From assembly GCA_903813345.2 (NCBI GenBank), contig CAIIXF020000002.1, positions 17,243,467-17,307,466 of the forward strand: a DNA stretch of 64,000 nucleotides. The letters run 5' to 3'. The translations under genes and the position numbers were made by a program. Under the pieces are notes generated by a model, which worked only from the letters and a program-made list of their open reading frames with translations, ran no database searches and was not told the DNA's origin. The stretch comes from Owenia fusiformis (taxonomy: Eukaryota > Annelida > Polychaeta > Sabellida > Oweniidae). Positions 40,401 to 52,321 of the stretch are shown piece by piece. The stretch's first letter is position 1. Every line of letters starts with the position of its first letter.

Positions 40401-43400
40401 TTATTATGTCACCACCAGAAGTGGTGCCATATTGTTATGGTCTCAAACTGTGGACCGAGTTTGGCAGGTAGTTTAGAGGTTGGCATCTGTAACAAATGGC
40501 AGGTGGTTACAGTTTCCATGTTAATGCCTGTATGGAGATGTTACATTTAGAGATTTTACTGTATTAACAAAATGTACATTGTATGTAGTTGAATGCAAAG
40601 ACAAGTTACTCACGTTACATGCACTGATCCTGTCGCTGGTATCATATACACATATATGAGTTGTCTGGTTTGCCTGTGGCCAGTATAACAAACACTGCTC
40701 CCCTGTCAACACTGGCAGACTTGTTTTTCTAAGTTCATCAGCATATACTACAAAAAGATGCATGAGATAATTAATAATAGTGATAATGAGTTTTGAGTCA
40801 GTAAAAAGTCTGAACTGATTTGAGGGTAGATGGCCAATAACCAAATAGGGTAATTGTCTTAAGTAGGAATTTGTATTCAACACTCCTCGATTTCTGCAAG
40901 TTGAAATAATGAATTTTGCAAGTGAAGTTAGTGAATTCTGCATAGAAAAAACGCTAATTGTGCGGGTTCGAGTCAATGGCAGTTCCTTCACTGTACCAAT
41001 AAATGAAGAACAGACTAAAGTGCTGTGGTCAGTATTTCCAATTGGAGGTGTTACATTTGAAGAGGATATAAGATTTGGTTGATTAGTAATAAGTAGATCA
41101 ACGCAGGATTGGCTTCTATTTGTGACACGAGTTGGTTGGTCTAATAGCTGTGAAAAAAACAGAATTTGGAGATGGTTATTAAGCTCATTTTCAGTAAACT
41201 TTTCTATATTGTCAGCTTCCCACCAAATTTTGTTGCGAGCATTAAAATCTCCATAAATGACAAACAGGTCAGCATTGGCATTAGTCAAAACTTCAATTCA
41301 GTTTTCATAAATATCTCAATTATCATTAAAGTTACAAGAAAGATTCAAGCGAGAGAACTTTGTTCCTAGCCAACAATGGAAGAAAATTATGGAATACATT
41401 TCAGTACATTTCCCTATTTCATACTCACTTCCAGGACGTGTCATTCCCCAGCCCACAATGGTACAAGACTGGCCAGCAAACGTGTTACTCTCAGGTGGAA
41501 GTTCAATCACTCTTGCTGTTATATTGTCCAGAACAACATTAGTTGCTAACTCAAGGAGTGCTATATCATTTGGGTGACCTTTGTTGATATTTGCTTCAAA
41601 ACCTGGATGCTGAAATACAACATATTCCTGAACTTTAATCTCTGGGCATATTTATTTAATAAATAAATAAGTATACAAATATAAAATAAATAAGTAAATA
41701 TACAAATAGCATGTTCCTGTAATTAGCGAGTTAACATAGATGTAATACTGATAGACTTACTATGATGACATCTTGCACAGTGTGTGCCTGCTCTCTGCGG
41801 GTACATGTGCTACAGCCCCTGTTATGACCCCCTGCCATAACCGCATAATTGTCTGGGTAATTTGCATCGCTGAAAAAATATTGGTCAAAATGTCATTGTA
41901 AAATTAGATCAACTTTGAATTTGTAACATGGTGCTCGACACAACACCTACTGTGTCACATTTAACATCAATTAGGAATATTTAATCCTGAGCATATCACT
42001 TCTGCAAATAATACAATATTTTATACTCAGCACTCTAGGTCCAAGTCCATTGTATAATATTCACTTAAAAGTAACTTGTTCCTGCTTCAATGCATTTTTG
42101 TTGTTTAGCCACCCATTCATGGAAAACAATGCAAAATTTATTTTGTTCTATCTTATCTAGTTTTAATCTGGCTGCCCTTTCAATTTTCACATTGGAATGA
42201 AAGCGTTGACTCTTAAGTAGTTATTCATCTGGTGAGTAATGGGGAAGGTCTACATTTTAAATTCTAGACTCTGCACTCCCTCCTTTGTCAACTTTGCAGT
42301 ATGACATGCAATGGTGCAGCTACTTTCAACAAAACCCGTTTTATCCGATGACATTTATACCTTTGGCAGACTTTCCAACTAAGTTATATACTCATGTAAA
42401 TCACAGTCGCCAAGTTACTGTGGCAACCATTATTTCATTGGTTGTAGGAAGCAATTTGTCTAAGCAAAAATATTCAACTTACCAATATTGTTGATTTTGA
42501 AAAAGTATATCATCAATCTAGAAAATATATATTACAGTTTCTTTGATGTACCATTAGGTGGCAGGGTTTTATGAAAAGGTCAATTGTAAGGAGGATTGGA
42601 TCCCAGAATGCAATCTTGATATTCTACCATATATGGTGTTATGACATTATTATTGCTGTGTACTAAATTCAAAATCAAACATTCAGCATTTCTCACTCTA
42701 GAATTTGAATCACCAGTTTTGGTATTATTACCAAACAAAAAAATTCCAAATGCACAAAATGTGTACAAAATGTCCCCACCAATGGGTGATCCCATCAAAT
42801 GGTTATCCTGAAAATGAGTAGACAAGACTTTACTGACACAATTTGGGGAGGGAAAGTCCAAAATGGCCACCTTAAAATTTACCCAGAATCCCCAAAAATT
42901 AGCTAGTTCTAGATTTTCATACTAAGAACCACCCCTGAAAATTTGAAATTGATCCGTCAAACAGTTAAACAAGACTTTACAGACACGATTTTAGGACGGA
43001 AAATCCAAAATGGCTGCCTTAACATTTACCCAGAATGTCAAAAAACTAATCAGTTCTAGATTTTCATACTAAGAATCATCCCTGAAAAGTTGAAATTGAT
43101 CTACCAAACGGTTCACCTGAAAACGCGTAGACAAGACTTTACAGACAAGATTTTAGGACAGAAAATCCAAAATGGCTGCCTTGACATTTACCCAGAATGC
43201 CAAAAAACTAATCAGATCTAGGTTTTCATACTAAGAATCATCCCTGAAAATTTGAAATTGATCTAACAAACGGTTCACCTGGAAATGCGTAGACAAGACT
43301 TTACAGACAAGATTTTAGGACGGAAAATCCAAAATGGCTGCCTTGACATTTACCCAGAACGCCAAAAAAACTAATCAGATCTAGATTTTCATACTAAGAA

Positions 43401-44884
43401 TCATCCCTGAAAATTTGAAATTGATCTACCAAACGGTTCACCTGGAAATGCGTAGACAAGACTTTACAGACAAGATTTTAGGCATAAAATCCAAAATGGC
43501 TGCCTTGACATTTACCCAGAACGCCAAAAACTAATCAGATCTAGATTTTTATACTAAGATTCATCCCTGAAAATTTGAAATTGATCTACCAAACGGTTCA
43601 CCTGAAAACATGTAGACAAGACTTTGCAGACAAGATTTTAGGACGGAAAAAACCAAAATGGCCGACAATAAAAAAGTGATAATGAGTTTTTGCTGATTTC
43701 CTTTTACAAAATTATCACATATAACTACTGTTAACAATTACATAGGCTTTTTCAACAAAGTACACCTGAAATTATTTATAAAGCTACTAAATAGTTAAAG
43801 TATGAAAACTCAAAAACACCATTCAATATGATACAAAGTATTATCGCGCGCTAACTTTTCTTCAGACATTCAAAATGGCTGACATGACTGGGCTAACAGG
43901 TCCAAAACCTAATCAGATGTAGAATGAAGTGAGCTGAACAAGATGTTAAAGTTTTAAAAGCAACTGTGAAGCCGTTTTTCTTAAAGTTTGCAGACAAGGA
44001 TTTTAGCATTTGACCTCAAAATGGCCGACAGGAAGTAGCTATCGAGATAAGTTTTTTTCATCCATATCTGTATGCACTCACAAATTATTCCTGAAAATTT
44101 GAAGGTGATACCTGTAGCGGTTTTGGAGAAAACTGCCGGACGTACAGACGGACAGACAGACAACCAGACAGACAGACGGACGGACGCGCGTAGGACGACA
44201 ATATGGCCCCACACTATGTGGTGGGGACATAAAAAAGTAATCAAGATCTTTTGAATGAAATTATGAATTTGTAGCCAGATAACTGTCAGACAATAATGAC
44301 GCTAGGTTTGTTGGAAAATATCAAGTTAGAACCCTGGGATCTAATCGTCCTTGGGTCTAATGTTAAGAAATATGTGATTTACCGCTGAACACAGTTAGCA
44401 GATGTCAATGCCCATTTCTCATGAATCAGAACAGCTCCACATGCGTAGCTGAAACTGTGGATTAACATGAGTTGCCAAGGGAATTCATGCTCCTCTGCTA
44501 AAACCCCTCTTATAATCTGAGAATCCACCCGCTCAATGGCTTGACCTTGACCTGCTGAAAATGGTAAGTCATGAAATATAATAATCTCTCTTTTATTTTT
44601 ATTGTAACAGTCCAATCTCGATATAAGGCCCTATTGTTTTCTTTAGATGAACAATATTTAAATATAAAATTATTTCAATTACTCAAATGATATTTCTAAA
44701 GATAGTGGTTACATATTGTAAAGTAGCAGCCCTCCTACCCCAGTATGTTACACATTTTGCTACAATTTTTGGGGGTGGAGGGGTGCAATACTTAAGGCTA
44801 AGACTTTTAATATAAACTCATTAAAATACATAAAGTTACATATTTCTTACCCAGAATTGTCAGCAAAAGAAACAGACATATCAT
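37494..44884 (-). CDS. Secreted chymotrypsin-fold serine protease homologue, predicted inactive (6 exons, 269 aa)
   Basis: Exons on -: 44884-44851, 44554-44383, 41869-41761, 41609-41429, 40747-40614, 37673-37494; all are GT-AG and join in phase. A hydrophobic signal peptide (MICLFLLLTIL) is followed by a short propeptide and a IIRG site (25-28) in place of the usual IVGG. The S1 landmarks FPWQ, CGAVLI, NDIALLEL and GWG are present. The active site is not: the TAAHC motif reads TSANC (Asn65 for His57), and GDSGGP reads GDEGSP (Glu213 for Ser195). Asp120 (Asp102) is kept. Disulphide cysteines are largely conserved, so the fold should hold while catalysis should not. Known serine protease homologues act as cofactors or binding proteins in invertebrate immunity; the role here is unknown. 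The frame is open throughout, with no sign of decay. Confidence 0.9.
37702..38533 (-). mobile_element. Pearl-like family A element, reverse copy, protease homologue intron 5
   Basis: The tail (CCAGAACAACGGCAACGCC at 37702) and the 5' end (GAACTTCGTTCGATGGGATA, to 38531) match the copy at 3960 in reverse orientation, with the microsatellite near 38450-38490 and about three core units. The tail lies only about 28 bp from the acceptor of the last exon (37674), so the element may supply branch-point or polypyrimidine sequence. Confidence 0.7.
38680..40335 (-). mobile_element. Pearl-like family B element, reverse copy
   Basis: Its ends GTGGGTACTGGGCTCACATG (near 38699) and CTCACCATGTGAGCT (to 40330) match the family B copy at 13259 in reverse. 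The (GACA)n microsatellite is short (about 40260-40290). Four or more core units are marked by GGAATCCTATCGACAGAGG near 39006, 39380, 39718, 40066 and 40217. Confidence 0.7.
40860..41288 (-). mobile_element. LINE endonuclease fragment in protease homologue intron 4
   Basis: The translated - strand shows a LINE apurinic-type endonuclease segment: the GDFNARN motif followed by a W-W pair, then C-V-D-L-L-I-T and a TDHSTL motif. The frame runs on into the protease exon 5 by chance, and stops interrupt it upstream. There is no reverse transcriptase nearby, so it is a truncated, dead LINE piece in the intron between 40748 and 41428. Confidence 0.8.
42780..44236 (-). mobile_element. Pearl-like family D element, protease homologue intron 2
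   Basis: Six units of about 162 bp, each with a GACAAGACTTTACAGACA motif, begin near 42821, 42969, 43131, 43293, 43455 and 43616. A more diverged stretch follows, then a GACAGACGGACG microsatellite (about 44140-44185) and an end reading ATGTGGTGGGGACAT (about 44216-44230). The order, read on -, is end segment, microsatellite, core, as in families A and B, but the sequences are different. The left limit is approximate. Confidence 0.6.
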
Positions 44885-45184
44885 GTTTACCAGGTACTAG
44901 CAATAAATGATGGCGAATACAGTGCACCAGTTAGTCCAGCAAATATACAAATTAAGATAATTATTGTGTGGGACTCTGCCATATGTTTGTATATGCTACA
45001 ATATACAATATATTAATGGAGGGAACTTGATTTTGAAATACAGCAAGTGTTTTTAAGTATCATAGACTTTTTAAAAAATAATTTATCAGCTTATCAGTTG
45101 GCACTGAATATAGACTGGCCAGCTTTTATTCAGAATAGAAAGGCAGAATTTAACACTGAATATACAGTAACGCTGTAGACTAGT

Positions 45185-45190
45185 TTTATT
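45185..45190 (-). terminator. Candidate IMPACT polyadenylation signal
   Basis: TTTATT on + gives AATAAA on -, 65 bp beyond the IMPACT stop codon (45255-45257). The whole gap between this stop and the protease homologue start codon (44884) is only 370 bp, and it should contain both the IMPACT 3' end and the promoter of the downstream gene. Confidence 0.5.
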
Positions 45191-45254
45191 GAAGAATAAA
45201 TTATATTCAGGATAACACAAAGTACTGCAAATTTATGTTTTTATGAAAGTCCTA

Positions 45255-48200
45255 TCAACTTTTCTTGTCTTTGTTTTTCTTGCTGCTCACAGGTCCTTTC
45301 TTGTCATCCTAGAACAAAAAAAACTAAGATTAGAAAAAACTTTTGAAAAAAAAAACTTAATTAATTAGAAAACCTGAAATAAATGAACAAAGCTAAAGGC
45401 TCTTGGGATCTGTGAACAGCTTGTCAAATGTCACTACAGATAAGTAAATACAAAGTTTTTTATCTAGTTCTATATCTAATGAAATTGAAACCAAGAAGCC
45501 CTGCTCAAGAGAGGGTATTATGACATTTCATCAAGTAATCTCTGTTCCCCCTTGAATGATTCACCCCTTGGACATTTCACCTCTTAGAGGTTTCATCCAC
45601 TGGTCATTTCCCTTACTAACCTTCTGTTGTACATATCCATGTTGCTCTAATATATTCCTTGTACAATTGTTAATATGTTTGAATCTATCAGGCCCCAATT
45701 GTATGCCACCATACCACCGTGATACAATCACCAACACATTGTCTACCTCCAATATCTGAAAATATACACTTTTGAACTGATATGGCTTGCTCTATTTACC
45801 AATCTTTAATAGGGGGTTTATTAGAGCCTTAAATTAATTCTAAAATGTACTGACTGTTAACATTTCATACTCAACCCCTCTACAAAGACCAGTAGCTAGC
45901 TTTTGCCAAGGGGTTCAGTATTTAAAAGCGTTCAATAGGGACTCAAATTTAACTAAAATTGCATGACCCCCCACCCCCTGCTATGGACCTAATTCTGAAA
46001 CTGACCTGTAAAAGATGCAACATTCTTGATCCAGCATGTGTTTCTCCATCATCATCACAGTCTTGTTGCATACCACCATCCCCATTGGGAATCCTATAAA
46101 ATCAAGTGGAATTGAGCATGATAATGCTTTTTAACCAGTTTAGGCCCAAAGGATCTGTATTCTGCTGGTCAAAATGGCATTACAGACCAGATACAATGTT
46201 ATTTTCCTATAACAAGTGAAAAATCAACTGGTCCATATCAAAAGTAACCTGGTAATGACCAGCGGACTGCTTTAGGGCCTTCAATGCTTTTAAGGCTTCT
46301 TGAATGCACCCTACCATGACATACCATGACATCATACAGCTTATGTAGGGTGAAACAGGGAACTGTCCATATACAATAGTTTATACATACTATATCAACT
46401 ATAAAAGCATAAAGCGTTGCCTTACATAGAAGTAAATTAAATTTCCGAACCCCTTATGGAGCAGAAACAACTTATCAAAAGTATTTTCATCTCACCTATA
46501 TGCATACATATTGTGAGTGGCATTTGCAATCTTCTTGTTTTCATACAACTTATGAAGAACTGCATCTACTTGAGCTGTGTTTGTTACAATAGCAAGGTGT
46601 GGCTGGAAGACACTCTTCCTGTCTGTTATCACATCACCATGAAAGATCTCTGGTAATTGCACTATAACAAACAGTAAGTATAACAATTACATCAGCACAA
46701 TACAATGACAATACTAGTAGATCACATCTTCAAAATGTGATAAAGATATACATTATTGTAATGTATCTAAACATCTGAAGGAGAGAAATTGCACCAACCT
46801 GAGCATTGTATTGTTTAAAATATAATTGGTAAAAATGGAGCAGACTTGTGTTTGTTTTGTTTTGGATATCTTTTTCAATCCATGTGATATTCCTCATCTT
46901 TTATATTTCCTCAATAATGAAAATACAACCATATTTAATGACATGCCTAGGAGCATGACCAATGAATGATGCATTCAATTTACCTTTATTTTGTTGAGCA
47001 AGTTCAGATGGTTGACTATAGGTGGCACCCTGGTGAGGCACTGTATTTGTTATACTAAAATCACGAACATCTCTGAGTAATTGCTCCTCAGTTTCTGTTG
47101 TATCTGTCTCCTTGGCAACAGTTACTCTCTGTTTGTCATTCCTGTTTTCTAGAAATTCCCTCACACCCTCTATCCACATATAAATAATACTCTCACCTAA
47201 ATTCTCACTGAAAAAGAATTTTAATTGTTTATAAAATACATGTATATTAAGAAATGTCAAATCAGAATACCAACAAGGAGGTCATAGGTGTTTGATTTGT
47301 TGAAAAACAAATCTATCAAATCAAAAACTCCTTTAAACAATAATAACAGATATCAAAAAATATAATCAAATGTAAACTATTTCTTCATCATACAAAGAAA
47401 TGTATACAACTTGTAATGTCTGATGTTTTGGTTGGCCAACTTTTCAACTCACGTGTAAATACTTTCCAGAATATTTTGGAGTTCTACTCTTTCTTGTCCT
47501 CTTAACCAGGGGCAGCTAAAAATAAAATTAATTAACCTATTAATTTATTTATTTCAGTACAATGTATGTACATGTACTAGTATATTGAAACAAAATAAGG
47601 TATTAAGATGACAAAATGTCACTACATGGTAAGTTACTGCAATTTACAGCGATAACTTAACAAATACTGTTTAGACTGACTTCAATTTTGTCAAAATCAT
47701 CTAGAAGTTCAAATCAGCCTTTAAATTCAAGATATTACCTTCAATGACCTTCTCAAGGTCAAAAAAGGTCAAAAAGGTATTTTTCAACTTGCTTCATCAA
47801 ATTGGGCATTTTTTTTCAAAATCATTTACAAGTTCTCAGAAGTTCAAATCTGACTTTGGATTTGAAATTTGATCTTCAATAACCTTCTTAAGGTAGAAAG
47901 ACTTCAATGATCTTCTCAAGATCAAAAATGGTCAAAAAGGTCTTTTTGAACTTACTTCAAACTGACCAAATTTTCTCAGAAGTTCAAATCTGACTTTAAA
48001 AATTGAGATTTCACCTTCAATGACCTTCGCTGAGGGTCAAAAAAGGTAACTTCCAACTTGCTTCAAATTGACCAATTTTTTTCAAAATCATCTTCAAGTT
48101 CTCAGAAATTCAAAACTGACTTAAAGATGCATTATGCCATAGGTTTCTCCCCCAGACAATCAATGATGTCCTATTGTTATTGCTCATATAATATCTCACA

Positions 48201-49926
48201 TACCATGGATATATCTTGAGAATAACTTTTGGGTATATTATTGCCGAAATATCAGAAATAATAAACAGAACAACCAATCTCCAGAATTAAACACAATCTA
48301 TTCCTCGACTATCGAGGGGAATCCCCATTGAGTCACACAAGCGCCTTGAACCAGGGAGCCAATCAGGTTTATGATAAACAAATTCAACGACCAATCAGAT
48401 AACAGGAGGACTTTCCCAGAATATTCAAACTTCAGATTGAATTAATTTCTTCGAAAATAATAGATCTAAAATAATTAGATCAGCCAGCACAATCGCAAAA
48501 TTAACACTGAAAGAGGGGGATTTGGGACTTCTTCTTAGGTATGTAGATGGGTATATATGTGGTGAAACTCAATATGCAAAAAAGTCCAGAGGGGTCTTGA
48601 TTGTGCTATCCTATGGCATAGAGCCTCTTTAAGATTGAACATAAAATTGTAAGCACCTACATTAGGTGGTGACATTTTGTCATGTTATTAATGCCTTGTT
48701 TGTTATAGAAGCTAACCCCCAAACACTGAAACTGATGGGCAATCACGAAAGATATGTAAAAAAAAGTTTCAACACATCTTACATCTTGGTGTTGACATAA
48801 TGACCCTGTAAATGTAGGTATAAGCTTTAGGGCACAAACTAATGCACTATGAAAGTTATTTCAAGATTCTTGCCCTATAAAAGGATACCCCCTCCCCATC
48901 CTACCACCAAATCAGCCTCTTACCTGAGCTGATATGTTGGAGGGGCTTCACTTGGGTAACCCAGAGGAAGTTGCACCTGAAACGCAAAATTATGTAAGAC
49001 AGATTACAGTACATGTATATCCATAGGTTTTGAGTTGATATGTGAAGTATAAATAAAGCACAGATTGATTGCCCTGACATCTTTAATTAAAAATTTCTAC
49101 TGCCCTTTAGCCTATGATTATATTATTATATTAGTATACATTCTCATTCTAATAAATAAAACAACTAAAAGAAAAAAAAATCTTGGTTAAAAACATGGAG
49201 TATGGTTATACAGAATGTAAATGCTAATCACTCATTAATCGACTTTAATCTTTTCATGTCTTTTAAATACAATCAACTTCGACAAGGCATAATTCAAAAG
49301 TGAGGTCAATTTAACCTCTAGGGAAAATAATTAATCTCTAGGCCTATGAAAACTAACAAGGTCTTCATTTTAATCATTTTTGTTAGGCTTCTGACTTCTG
49401 CCTATAGATGCCAGAATCACCAACCTGCAAATTGATGCTTGTCGAGTCATGATTGATAGCAATACTGTATTTCCTCTCAGCTTCATCGTCAACCAGAAAC
49501 TCATCACCATATATGGACATCAGCGCCTCAATCTCGTCTGCCTGGAATACATTCTAAACTGTAGTATTTAATTTTTTTTCATATTTTCGAAACAAATGCG
49601 TGACATATACACATATTTCGGACCAAATGCTTGACATAAACGGCAATGGAGTGCAAATACTGAACGAAATGCGTTCGCTTTTTGCCGTTCGGATTTTTAC
49701 CGTATCAGCATTTCATAAAAACGATTTTTAAATAATATCAACATAATGCATGATTTGCGTGATATATTATCATACACGCTAAATAGATGTGTGATTTCTA
49801 TTTTTCCAGCAAATGCGTGACAATCACGCCTAATGCGTGAGGGTTGACAGGGCTGGTATCTACATTATCTACAGTATATTTAGGAGGCCTACAAAATATT
49901 ACCTGCAGCGTTAGATTTTCTTCCAT
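45255..49926 (-). CDS. IMPACT: IMPACT, RWD + UPF0029 domain regulator of GCN2 signalling (9 exons, 307 aa)
   Basis: Exons on -: 49926-49903, 49541-49425, 48976-48924, 47515-47453, 47207-46984, 46661-46496, 46093-46006, 45755-45621, 45308-45255; all are in phase. An N-terminal RWD domain (about 8-110; EIEALMSIYGDEF, then LPLGYPSEAPPTY) is the GCN1-binding module of this family. A charged linker follows, then the IMPACT/UPF0029 domain (about 165-285) with NMYAYRI, QDCDDDGETHAGSRML and VSRWYGGIQLGPDRFKH. The C-terminal tail is Lys-rich. IMPACT/YIH1 proteins compete with the kinase GCN2 for GCN1 and so restrain the amino-acid starvation response. Human IMPACT is 320 aa. The start gives the usual ME-N-L-x-LQ-x-DEIEAL opening. 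The gene looks intact. Confidence 0.95.
47690..48120 (-). repeat. ~165-bp imperfect tandem repeat, IMPACT intron 3
   Basis: Units containing TTCTCAGAAGTTCAAATCTG, AATGACCTTCTCAAGGTCAA and AAGGTCAAAAAGG motifs recur about three times, with indels. They sit next to a TTAA-flanked MITE at 48125. Non-coding. Confidence 0.55.
48125..48628. mobile_element. TTAA-flanked MITE, 504 bp, IMPACT intron 3
   Basis: AGATGCATTATGCCATAGG at left and CCTATGGCATAGAGCCTCT at right are inverted repeats, with TTAA on each side (48121-48124 and 48629-48632). No coding frame. This TTAA family is separate in sequence from those at 1685, 2696, 25774 and 35663. Confidence 0.75.
49570..49855 (-). repeat. GCGTGACA-rich element, IMPACT intron 1
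   Basis: The stretch is rich in AAATGCGTGACA motifs and their complements and ends GGGTTGACAGGGCTGG, the same end as the insertion at 50641-51166 (CAAGTTGACAGCCCTGT). The two share motifs but not a continuous alignment, so they look like two diverged members of one family. The left limit is uncertain. Confidence 0.5.
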
Positions 49927-50211
49927 TGTGCTATACGTTCATTGCTGGCTGCTCTAGCTATAAATAATGATGAGTTGGACTATCGGAGTTTTGACACATT
50001 TATATGCTTTGAGTCGAGGCTTGCTCTATTGACTTCTTTTTTCTAGACAAATTCCTGTGGAGTTTTGACTAATAAAGTTTTGACTAACTACTAAATAACC
50101 TTACATGACTGGTGCATCTACTGAATGCACTGTTATTTTATGTAACTAAAATAAATGACGAAATATTTTACGTTTACTGAAAATTTTAGTAAAAAGTTGT
50201 ACACTGGTTGT

Positions 50212-50917
50212 CATAGGAGACAGGTTACCTGAAAAGGAAGATAGATATCATTATCAAGGACTGAAACTGAGGCAAGTCTACCCTGGCTGAAATCAGCTCT
50301 GAAATAACAATTACTGCATGTCAAGCCGTCATTCAATGCTGATTTTGTAGAAAACAGATCTGTCCATCCTTCTACATGTGAGTTTTTCCCATAAAGATGC
50401 TTGATTAAGTAGAAATTCATCAAATTATACCCCTAGAATATCAAAGTTCAACTGTACATCAATCGCGTGAGGAAAAAAAACAAATCCATTCTTCACCTTC
50501 TGTTCACAAACCCTTCTTCTTCTTCTTGGAAAAGTTGTCCCTCATTTGACTAACAGCAAATGTGTATGTTTATGCAGCAATATATGTTAGTTTAGAAAAT
50601 GATTAATTACAATCTTACCTGTAGTTTACAGAAACATCCTAACAGGCCTGTCAACTGTCCCGCAATTTGCGTATTTGTCACGCATTTGCTGAAGAATTTG
50701 AAGTCACGCCAGTTTTTTTTGCGTGACACAAAATGTCACGCAAATACGCATTTTACCTGGTAATTGTCACGCAAATATGTTTCTGTAAAATTTTTTTCAA
50801 AATATGTTTATGATACGGTAAAAATACAAACGTCAGAAAAAAACGAACGCAGTTTGTTCGGATTTGTCACGCGAATCCCGTATATGTCACGCATGTTCAT
50901 TGGAAATTTTCGTACCT

Positions 50918-50967
<50 letters not shown>

Positions 50968-52321
50968 TTGACGACATCGCGAGCGTAGCGAGCGCGAAAA
51001 ATTTGAGGTGATAAAAGTTTAGCAAAGGTGCTCAAACTTTGGCCAAAGGTGTTTAAAAGTTGGCCAAAGGTGTTCAAAATTTGGACAAAAGTGCTCAGAT
51101 TTGGACTTCGGTGTCCAACATTTGTAAGTCACTCATATTAGGTGGTCCCAAGTTGACAGCCCTGTCCTAAGTATGAAAATATTTCACTAAAAATACATGC
51201 TTCCATTTTGTCACATGTTCATAATAATTTACATATTGACCATGTGATGTTGACAGGGAGTGTAAACGCACCTAGCGTACAGGAAATATGTTATGATATT
51301 TATTGAGAAATTAGGTATGGTAATCATTATTACTTATTGTATTAAGCCCCCAACCCACTTCACAAAGTTCATGAAGTACCAAGGAAAGACCAAATATTAA
51401 ATAAATTAGAAAAATTTGAATTTCCAAAAAAATCAAGTGGGTGATAATAGAGCCTCTGAAACATGGCAAAAGTGACATATTTTGTAATTTTCAATGCACT
51501 CCCGATAATTATCTATCATTGTGTGCTTTCCACACCATATCAAACTAATATTATCTAAAAATAATGTATGTAATAAGTTAATGAAGGAAAAATTTAATGT
51601 TTCAGAGACTCTATTATCGCCCACTTGATTTTTTGGGAAATTCAAATTTTTCTAATTTATTTAATATTTGGTCTTTCCTTGGTACTTCATGAGCTTTGTG
51701 AAGTGGGTTGGGGGCTTAATACAATAAGTAATAATGATTACCATACCTAATTTCTTAATAAATATCATAACATATTTCCTGTACGCTAGGTGCGTTTACA
51801 CTCCCTGTCAACATCACATGGTCAATATGTAAATTATTATGAACATGTGACAAAATGGAAGCATGTATTTTTAGTGAAATATTTTCATAAAAAGGATGTT
51901 TCTGTGAAGTACAGGTAAGATTGTAATTAATCATTTTCTAAACTAACATATATTGCTGCATAAACATACACATTTGCTGTTAGTCAAATGAGGGACAACT
52001 TTTCCAAGAAGAAGAAGAAGGGTTTGTGAACAGAAGGTGAAGAATGGATTTGTTTTTTTTCCTCACGCGATTGATGTACAGTTGAACTTTGATATTCTAG
52101 GGGTATAATTTGATGAATTTCTACTTAATCAAGCATCTTTATGGGAAAAACTCACATGTAGAAGGATGGACAGATCTGTTTTCTACAAAATCAGCATTGA
52201 ATGACGGCTTGACATGCAGTAATTGTTATTTCAGAGCTGATTTCAGCCAGGGTAGACTTGCCTCAGTTTCAGTCCTTGATAATGATATCTATCTTCCTTT
52301 TCAGGTAACCTGTCTCCTATG
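50212..52321. repeat. 2.1-kb palindrome upstream of IMPACT
   Basis: The left arm 50212-51460 (less an insertion at 50641-51166) and the right arm 51594-52321 are near-identical inverted copies, with a spacer of about 135 bp. A few base differences (for example in the segment around 51440 and 51615) show that the arms are not one sequence read twice. Each arm encodes the same 70-residue open frame reading outward (50423 down to 50211 on -; 52110 up to 52322 on +), ending at CTTTTCAGGTAACC. The frame is not recognised. The left arm ends about 285 bp before the IMPACT start codon. Confidence 0.85.
50641..51166. mobile_element. Small transposon inserted in one palindrome arm
   Basis: The ends ACAGGCCTGTCAACT and the complement of AGTTGACAGCCCTGT are inverted. 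CCT occurs on both sides, a candidate 3-bp target duplication. The other palindrome arm lacks the insert (51890-51905), which fixes its limits. The interior is full of TGTCACGC and GCGTGACA motifs and includes a 48-base C run at 50919-50966. Confidence 0.75.
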
